In this document: positions 59,338 through 64,000 of the stretch, one piece after another
How the letters are laid out: the number at the start of each line of letters is the position of its first letter
How positions within the stretch are numbered: position 1 is the stretch's first letter
Assembly (NCBI GenBank): GCA_023954855.1
Contig: JAGSGY010000003.1
Span: forward strand, 85,076-149,075
Reading direction: 5' to 3'
From: Pseudomonadota bacterium
GTDB taxonomy: Bacteria > Myxococcota_A > UBA796 > GCA-2862545
DNA: 64,000 nt
Program-made: the position numbers and the translations under genes
The notes under the pieces: model-generated
Seen by the model: only the letters and a program-made list of their open reading frames with translations
Told to the model about the DNA's origin: nothing
Database searches by the model: none

Positions 59338-60350
59338 GCGCTGCGAAGGTGGGCGCGGTGCCTGGGCTCCAGCCTGTCGTCTAGCGTGTCGAAGAAGGTC
59401 TCGACCACGTCGATGGCCTGTTCGATCTCCTGGCTGTGGAAGATGCCTTGGCGGAGCTCGCTGCCGAAGGGAACACCCTTCGTGAAGTAGCCGCTGATCT
59501 TCTTGAAGCGTCCGAGGGTGCCGCGTTCACTGTGGAAGCGGTCGCGGATGTCGGCGAGGTAGCCGAGCAGCACGTCCTTGCGGTCGCCGAACTCCACGCT
59601 AAGGGCAGGCTCGCCCTTGAGGGCGGCCTCGATCTCGCGAAAGACCCAAGGGTTTCGGATCGCGCCGCGGCCGATCATGAGACCCGCACAGCCGGTCCGC
59701 TCTAGGGTGTCGAGCGCACTCGCAGCATCGATGATGTCGCCGTTCGCGACGACTGGGATGCTGAGCGTGTCGACCACCTGGCGAATGGTGTCCAACTCGC
59801 GCACACCTCCGTACTGGTCGGTCCGAGTACGCCAGTGGACCGCCACCATTTCGGCACCTTCTTCCTGGCACATGTAGGCGATCTCGGGGGCGTTCTTGTT
59901 GTCGTGGTCCCAGCCAGAGCGCATCTTCACCGTGAACGGGATGTCGACGGCGCCGCGCATGGCGCGCACGATCTCCTTGGCCAGCTCTGGCTCCTTCATC
60001 AGGGCCGAGCCGCCGGAGTGTGCGCAGACCTTCTTCGAGGGGCAGCCCATGTTCAGGTCGACGATGTCGGCGCCCAGGTCCTGGACCATCTTCGCGCCTT
60101 CGGCCATGGCTTCGGGATTGCGTCCGTAGATCTGAATCGAGAGCGGGGACTCGTCCGCGTCGAACTCGGCCATCTGAAGGATCTTCTTCACGTTTCGGCG
60201 AAGCGCTTCTGCGGCGATGAACTCCGTGACCGTCAGCCCACAACCACCGATGCGCCGAACCAGACGGCGAAACACGACATCGGTCACGCCCTCCATGGGA
60301 GCGAGGATCAGGCGGGGTTCAATAGGAATGTCGCGAATGACGAGGGACAC
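59334..60350 (-). CDS. dusB: tRNA-dihydrouridine synthase
   Basis: 338 residues. LILAPMEGVTDVVFRRLVR, IQIYGRNPEAM, VDLNMGCPSKKVCAHSGGSA (catalytic Cys in NMGCP), VKMRSGWD, GDIIDAASAL and GLMIGRGAIRNPWVFREI are the DusB-type FMN-binding and active-site motifs. It reduces uridines in the tRNA D-loop. The GTG start is set by GGAGA 5 nt upstream; earlier frame is open but non-coding. It is the usual lone dus gene; the fis partner of enterobacteria is not adjacent. Confidence 0.93.
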   Translation of the reverse strand: MSLVIRDIPIEPRLILAPMEGVTDVVFRRLVRRIGGCGLTVTEFIAAEALRRNVKKILQMAEFDADESPLSIQIYGRNPEAMAEGAKMVQDLGADIVDLNMGCPSKKVCAHSGGSALMKEPELAKEIVRAMRGAVDIPFTVKMRSGWDHDNKNAPEIAYMCQEEGAEMVAVHWRTRTDQYGGVRELDTIRQVVDTLSIPVVANGDIIDAASALDTLERTGCAGLMIGRGAIRNPWVFREIEAALKGEPALSVEFGDRKDVLLGYLADIRDRFHSERGTLGRFKKISGYFTKGVPFGSELRQGIFHSQEIEQAIDVVETFFDTLDDRLEPRHRAHLRSA

Positions 60351-60373
60351 CGGTTCTCCAGGACCGGAGCCAT

Positions 60374-61825
60374 CTATCCTCCCAGCACTCCCCAGGCGAC
60401 AATCCCCACGGTGAGCCCGCCAAGCACCACCCCAACAAACATGCCTCCAACCAGGTACAACCACCCCTTCGAGGCGCTCTGCACTCTGCGCGGAGGCAAT
60501 GCCTCCACTTCGACGGTTTGGGTGTCTGTGTCGTAGTCGACGAGGGCAGGTTGGGTAAGCGGCTCAAGCGCACCGGTCGTGCTGGCGTCGGCCAGGTGCG
60601 GGTCCAGGATCGAGGCATCATCCGTGGGGTCATCCAGCTCACCCACCATGCGGGCGAGTGCCAGTCCCGTGGACTCGTCAAGGAAGTCTCGGCCGCCGGA
60701 TGCGCGTCCAAGCAGCTGCTCCTCCTCTTCGTGCTCCCGCCAGCCTTCCTCGGTCTCAATCCAGCCCGACGGGGGACCATCTTGGCCGCGGCTGCCTTCC
60801 GCTTCGTGAACGGGTAGCGCCGCCAAGCCGTTCTGGTCTTCGACAAGCGTGGGGGACAAGCCCTCCAAGGCCTCGTCAGGCCGGTCTGGGACCGGCTCGA
60901 GCCAAGGCAGAAGCTGATCGTGCGCAAAGTGCTCCAGCGACGGGCCCATTGCGCGATCCCCAAGTACCCGAAAGGTCTGAGCGATCTCGGCCGCCGTGGG
61001 CCGAGCGTCACGGTCGAACGCGACCATGCGCAACAACAGCGATCGCAGCGTGGCGTCGTCAGCGGTGGTTCGCATGTCCATGCGGCCGATCGTGGCGACC
61101 ACCTCCGCGAGGTGGCGATCGTGCGCCGGATTCTTGGCGCGCAGCCGGCGCAACCAGCGCCCCCGAAACAGCTCGACTGCGATGATGCCGAGGGCGTACA
61201 CATCAGAGGATGCCCCCGCTCGCTTTCCCTCACGCCGCTCGGGGGACAGGTACTTCACGAGACCGCGCTTCAGCGCACCCGCGCGTGCTGACCGTCCCGC
61301 CAGCGACGTGAACCCCGTCCCGAAGTCTACGACCACCAGCTCACCATCCCGGCCGATCATGATGTTGCTGGGCTTCAGATCCCGGTGCGCGATGCCTAGG
61401 GGTTTGTGAGAGGGCCATGGGGCTCGATTCTGGGCGGCATCGAGCGCCACAGCCGTCGAGCGCACGATGTCGCAGATCACGCGGCCCGGCAGCACGGTGC
61501 CCGTCTCGCGCAGAATCTCCACCCAGTCGAGCAGGTCGACGCCATCCACCCAGGGAGCCACTAGGGCAGGGTAGTCGCCCACCCGGGCGAGCTCGGTAGC
61601 GGCCGCAATGTGGCGATGCCCCAGCGCCGCAAGCACGCGCCCGCGATCGCGCACCTGCACCAAGCGCTCAAGATCGCGACGATCGCGCGGACGGACCAAC
61701 TTCACGGCAGCGAGCGATGCACCGCGCTCGCGCTCACAGCTGGCCACGAAGACAGCCGAGGACGGACCCGTCGCAATCTCCCGAAGGAGGTCGATACGAC
61801 GGGGTGTGTCGTGCGCGGCGAGCAA
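60374..61825 (-). CDS. Ser/Thr protein kinase with C-terminal transmembrane helix
   Basis: 483 residues from the preferred TTG. Kinase domain: degenerate glycine loop (EIATGPSSAVFVA), Lys42 in AAVKLV, HRDLKPSNIMIG (Asp149), VVDFGTG (Asp167), LVKYLSPERR. A long acidic linker (about 330-440) follows, then one transmembrane helix (YLVGGMFVGVVLGGLTVGIV) at the C-terminus. The TTG is 8 nt after a GGGAG; an upstream GTG is less likely because the TGCTAGGTT promoter box covers it. Probably an active membrane-tethered kinase, distinct from the two others. Confidence 0.85.
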   Translation of the reverse strand: MLAAHDTPRRIDLLREIATGPSSAVFVASCERERGASLAAVKLVRPRDRRDLERLVQVRDRGRVLAALGHRHIAAATELARVGDYPALVAPWVDGVDLLDWVEILRETGTVLPGRVICDIVRSTAVALDAAQNRAPWPSHKPLGIAHRDLKPSNIMIGRDGELVVVDFGTGFTSLAGRSARAGALKRGLVKYLSPERREGKRAGASSDVYALGIIAVELFRGRWLRRLRAKNPAHDRHLAEVVATIGRMDMRTTADDATLRSLLLRMVAFDRDARPTAAEIAQTFRVLGDRAMGPSLEHFAHDQLLPWLEPVPDRPDEALEGLSPTLVEDQNGLAALPVHEAEGSRGQDGPPSGWIETEEGWREHEEEEQLLGRASGGRDFLDESTGLALARMVGELDDPTDDASILDPHLADASTTGALEPLTQPALVDYDTDTQTVEVEALPPRRVQSASKGWLYLVGGMFVGVVLGGLTVGIVAWGVLGG

Positions 61826-61869
61826 GCTCTTGGCTCCCGAATGCGGAGGAGGAGGACTTCCGCTCTGAG

Positions 61870-61878
61870 AACCTAGCA
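61870..61878 (-). promoter_or_regulatory. Extended -10-like box TGCTAGGTT for the kinase gene
   Basis: Minus-strand TGC plus TAGGTT, which supports translation starting at the TTG 45 nt downstream instead of at the GTG that the box covers. No clear -35. Confidence 0.45.
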
Positions 61879-61969
61879 CGCCCTCATCGCGTGCCGCCCG
61901 GGTTGAATTGCCCCGCCTACCGTGTCAGAGTGCGCAAGTTCGGCCCCAGGTGGGGCAAGAGGTGCCTAC

Positions 61970-63007
61970 ATGACCCACATGCGACTGATCCCGATCGCCC
62001 TTGCGCTCGCCGTCTTCACGGCCTGCCTTGGTGGAGGGGACAGCCCGGATGTCACGCAGCCTGCTGACGATCTCCTTGCTGGAAACAGCCTCCCCGAGGC
62101 CCATGCCCAGTACGAGTCGATCGCGACTGCCAACCCAGAATCCGTGTTCGCGGCCACCGGCCTCGCGCACTCCCTGCTCCTGTCTGGCGACCACGCCAAG
62201 GCTCAGAGCGTCCTCGAAGCAGCGCAACCCGCTGCAGACAAGGCTGGCTCCGGCAAGGAGCTGCGCCTTCGTCGCGCCATGATCGCACTCGCGGCTGGCA
62301 ATCTCGATGACGTGAAGCGCTACGGCACCGAGTCAGGCCTTCCCGAAGGCCTGGTGCTCGCCGCCGAGGTTCACCTTGTCGATGCCGAGCAAGAAGAGGC
62401 CACCGGTCTCCTCAACCAAGCCGTCGCCGGCTCGGGCGCAGCGTCGAAGACCGCCAAGCGGTACTTGGATGACCTTCAGAGCGGCGACCGCTACCGCTCT
62501 GGACTCGCCGAGGCCACGGCTCTTTGGGCTCTTGGACTTCGCGAAGACGCCTGCGAGCAGGCCGAAGAGATCGTGAAGGACATCGAGTCCGACGAACGAG
62601 ACCAGCTGCTCTTGCTCTGGGCCGGAAGGGCGGTCACGTCCAACCGCCCGGGTACGGCACGAAGCCTTCTCGATGCGATCGAGGACGCGGGTCCCAACAT
62701 CTGGCGGGTTCAGGCCACCGGCGCGATGATCGACATCGTCGACGGTGAGTACGACACCGCCCAAGAGACGTTCACCGCGCTGACGACAGCTGCGGAGGGC
62801 GGAGCCATTCCGATGGCTGGCCTCATCGACGCCAAGGCTACGGCCGCGGCACTCTCCAAGGACCGAGATGTCGCCAAGGCCTTGCTCGCCGATGTTGGGG
62901 AATCCCCCAGTGCGGCAGCGGGTCTTCTTCAGGCAGGAGCAGTCAAGGCGGCGCGTGATGCGGCACCTGGCGAGACGCTCCTCTCGACCTACCTGGAGAA
63001 TCGATGA
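61970..63007 (+). CDS. TPR-type lipoprotein
   Basis: 345 residues. Lipoprotein signal (MRLIPIALALAVFTACLG, lipobox FTAC). The rest is a series of helical pairs of TPR type (AHAQYESIATANPESVFAAT, LLLSGDHAKAQSVLEAAQPA, ALWALGLREDACEQAEEIVK). ATG at MTHMRLIP, with an in-frame ATG 3 codons later as alternative; AGAGG lies about 8 nt upstream. It is the first gene of an envelope operon with two further exported proteins, coupled by an ATGA overlap. Confidence 0.75.
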   Translation: MTHMRLIPIALALAVFTACLGGGDSPDVTQPADDLLAGNSLPEAHAQYESIATANPESVFAATGLAHSLLLSGDHAKAQSVLEAAQPAADKAGSGKELRLRRAMIALAAGNLDDVKRYGTESGLPEGLVLAAEVHLVDAEQEEATGLLNQAVAGSGAASKTAKRYLDDLQSGDRYRSGLAEATALWALGLREDACEQAEEIVKDIESDERDQLLLLWAGRAVTSNRPGTARSLLDAIEDAGPNIWRVQATGAMIDIVDGEYDTAQETFTALTTAAEGGAIPMAGLIDAKATAAALSKDRDVAKALLADVGESPSAAAGLLQAGAVKAARDAAPGETLLSTYLENR

Positions 63008-63459
63008 GCCGCGCGTCCCTCAAAGCCGCCCTCCTTCCCTTTGCTCTCGCGTTCAGCACGTTGACCGTGTCTGCCGTGGTCCTGCCAGGGACCGCGCTGG
63101 CAGAAGATGTCGGTCTGCCTGTCGAGATTACGGTCCTGGACGAAGATGGCGCTCCCGTCAGCACCGCATCCGTCCGTCACCCTGAAGAGAAGCTGCCGCG
63201 CGCCGTAAACACGGTCGACGGCAAGGTCACCCTTCAGGTGCTCTACCTGCCCGATGGCACCGAGCTGATCATGGAGAAGGGGGTCGAGCTCGTGCTCGAG
63301 GTTTCCGCTCCTGGCTTCGAAAATCAGCCCGTCAAATACCTCGTCCGCAAGCGCAGAAATGCGTTTCCGGTCGTCCTCAAGAGGCTCAACCTCGAGGACG
63401 ACACTGAAGAGATGGACGACCCGATCATCCAGTTCCACCGCGATCGTCCTCGCGACTGA
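63004..63459 (+). CDS. Exported carboxypeptidase-regulatory-like protein
   Basis: 151 residues. Signal peptide (AALLPFALAFSTLTVSAV...ALA, cleavage before EDVG), then a beta-sandwich of the carboxypeptidase-regulatory/Ig-like type (ITVLDEDGAPVSTASVRHPE, KVTLQVLYLPDGTELI, LVLEVSAPGFENQPVKY) and a charged tail (EDDTEEMDD). It is probably periplasmic or surface-bound and works with the TPR lipoprotein before it and the Pro-rich protein after it. Confidence 0.7.
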   Translation: MSRASLKAALLPFALAFSTLTVSAVVLPGTALAEDVGLPVEITVLDEDGAPVSTASVRHPEEKLPRAVNTVDGKVTLQVLYLPDGTELIMEKGVELVLEVSAPGFENQPVKYLVRKRRNAFPVVLKRLNLEDDTEEMDDPIIQFHRDRPRD

Positions 63460-63477
63460 TCCATGAGGCGCGTCTAC

Positions 63478-64000
63478 ATGACCCGGTTCTCCGTCTCCTT
63501 CGCTCTTCTGTTTGCACTCTCGGGCACTGCCCACGCGACAGATTGGTCTGATTACGCTGGGATGTTCCCGACCTTTCCGTGCCATGATGGCTGGGTCGGC
63601 TGCGTCGTAAAAGGGGAGCATGTCACCCCTGAGCCCACTCGGGGGGATGCTCGCAACCCCACGCCGGCAAACCAGCGCATCGACTTCCTCACGTTGAAGC
63701 CTACCGCGGCCTTCAACCCGTTCAGTGGTCTGTCCGACTACTCGGGAATCGCTGCTGCGGCCAAGGCACCGCCACCACCGCCGCCGCCGGACCCGGTTCC
63801 GGAGCCCGTCGCCGCAGTGGTGCCCGACGCCGCGCCGGCTCCGGTTCCTGACGCGGTTGCTGTGGCGCCGACCCCGACACCGCAGCCGATGGTCCGTCCC
63901 GACCCGAGGCCCGAGCCTGCGCCGATGGTCCGTCCCGACCCGAAGCCCGAGCCTGCGCCGATGGTCCGTCCCGACCCGAAGCCCGAGCCTGCGCCGATGG
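63478..64000 (+). CDS. Exported Pro-rich repeat protein (3' end outside window)
   Basis: At least 174 residues. Signal peptide MTRFSVSFALLFALSGTAHA, a short folded part with two cysteines (PTFPCHDGWVGCVVKGEH), a proline run after AKA and a repeat region with 12-residue units PMVRPDPKPEPA. The frame is open to the last base, so the protein continues. The ATG at 63478 follows GAGG by 9 nt; an ATG 5 codons upstream is possible. Long Pro-rich stretches often span the periplasm, as in TonB-type proteins, but no such domain is seen yet. Confidence 0.7.
   Translation, partial: MTRFSVSFALLFALSGTAHATDWSDYAGMFPTFPCHDGWVGCVVKGEHVTPEPTRGDARNPTPANQRIDFLTLKPTAAFNPFSGLSDYSGIAAAAKAPPPPPPPDPVPEPVAAVVPDAAPAPVPDAVAVAPTPTPQPMVRPDPRPEPAPMVRPDPKPEPAPMVRPDPKPEPAPM
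63889..64000 (+). repeat. 36-bp tandem repeat encoding PMVRPDPKPEPA-type units
   Basis: ATGGTCCGTCCCGACCC recurs at 63889, 63925, 63961 and 63997, exactly 36 nt apart, with only two or three changes between units. It continues past the window edge, so copy number is unknown. Near-identity at DNA level suggests recent expansion. Confidence 0.9.

Overview
The window is GC-rich, densely coded bacterial chromosome with a mostly housekeeping, core-genome character. Several traits point to Myxococcota or a near relative among the former Deltaproteobacteria: a secreted metal-binding-repeat protein ending in a MYXO-CTERM-type tail (49197-51341), three eukaryotic-like Ser/Thr kinases, about ten small or mid-sized lipoproteins, frequent GTG and TTG starts, and 4-nt GTGA/ATGA stop-start overlaps. 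I see no prophage, insertion sequence, CRISPR array or clear genomic island.

Layout. 1-4.5 kb: a cut-off kinase with a lipoprotein, a Rieske ferredoxin, a hybrid histidine kinase-like protein that has lost its phospho-acceptors, rpmB and a Rossmann/DUF2520 protein. 4.6-11.5 kb: a crotonase coupled to a catalytically ruined biotin carboxylase homologue, then rbfA-truB-rpsO-pnp and a TerB-like protein. 11.6-22.2 kb: a PNGase F-like lipoprotein, dut, a lipoprotein nuclease/phosphatase, a purM-purN-ffh block, and a run of envelope proteins (LysM lipoprotein, beta-barrel, two lipoproteins). 22.4-35.3 kb: HEAT-type protein, valS-nadC-birA, an Lgt-like enzyme, and a complete biotin-dependent acyl-CoA carboxylase set (biotin carboxylase, carboxyltransferase, unusual two-domain carrier), then an envelope protein next to a tail-anchored kinase. 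35.3-35.6 kb: tRNA-Leu(CAA), whose 3' end and downstream hairpin are duplicated in tandem. 36-46 kb: cobalamin adenosyltransferase, phosphoesterase operon, a divergent MarR/metallo-beta-lactamase-fold pair, minCDE, glutaredoxin, an RlmI-like methyltransferase and RNase E/G. 46-52.5 kb: DUF502, RecD2, the metal-binding MYXO-CTERM protein and a solitary TSPPY methyltransferase. 52.5-58.2 kb: a coupled ECF sigma, zinc anti-sigma and caspase-fold protease operon behind a beta-barrel gene, then MazG-type and GNAT genes. 58.2-64 kb: SRPBCC pair, dusB, a third kinase, and an envelope operon (TPR lipoprotein, carboxypeptidase-regulatory-like protein, Pro-rich repeat protein running off the window).

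How the genes fit together. Biotin ligase sits beside the acyl-CoA carboxylase it should charge. RbfA, TruB, S15 and PNPase form the usual translation/RNA-decay neighbourhood. The most system-like unit is the ECF/anti-sigma/caspase operon: a membrane anti-sigma factor could connect an exported His/Cys protease to a dedicated sigma factor. Other points of interest are two proteins that keep a fold while losing catalytic residues, a carrier protein with two biotinyl-like halves, an Lgt paralogue with altered core motifs, candidate leaderless promoters, and a hairpin that pairs with the pnp ribosome-binding site. All functions are read from sequence alone.
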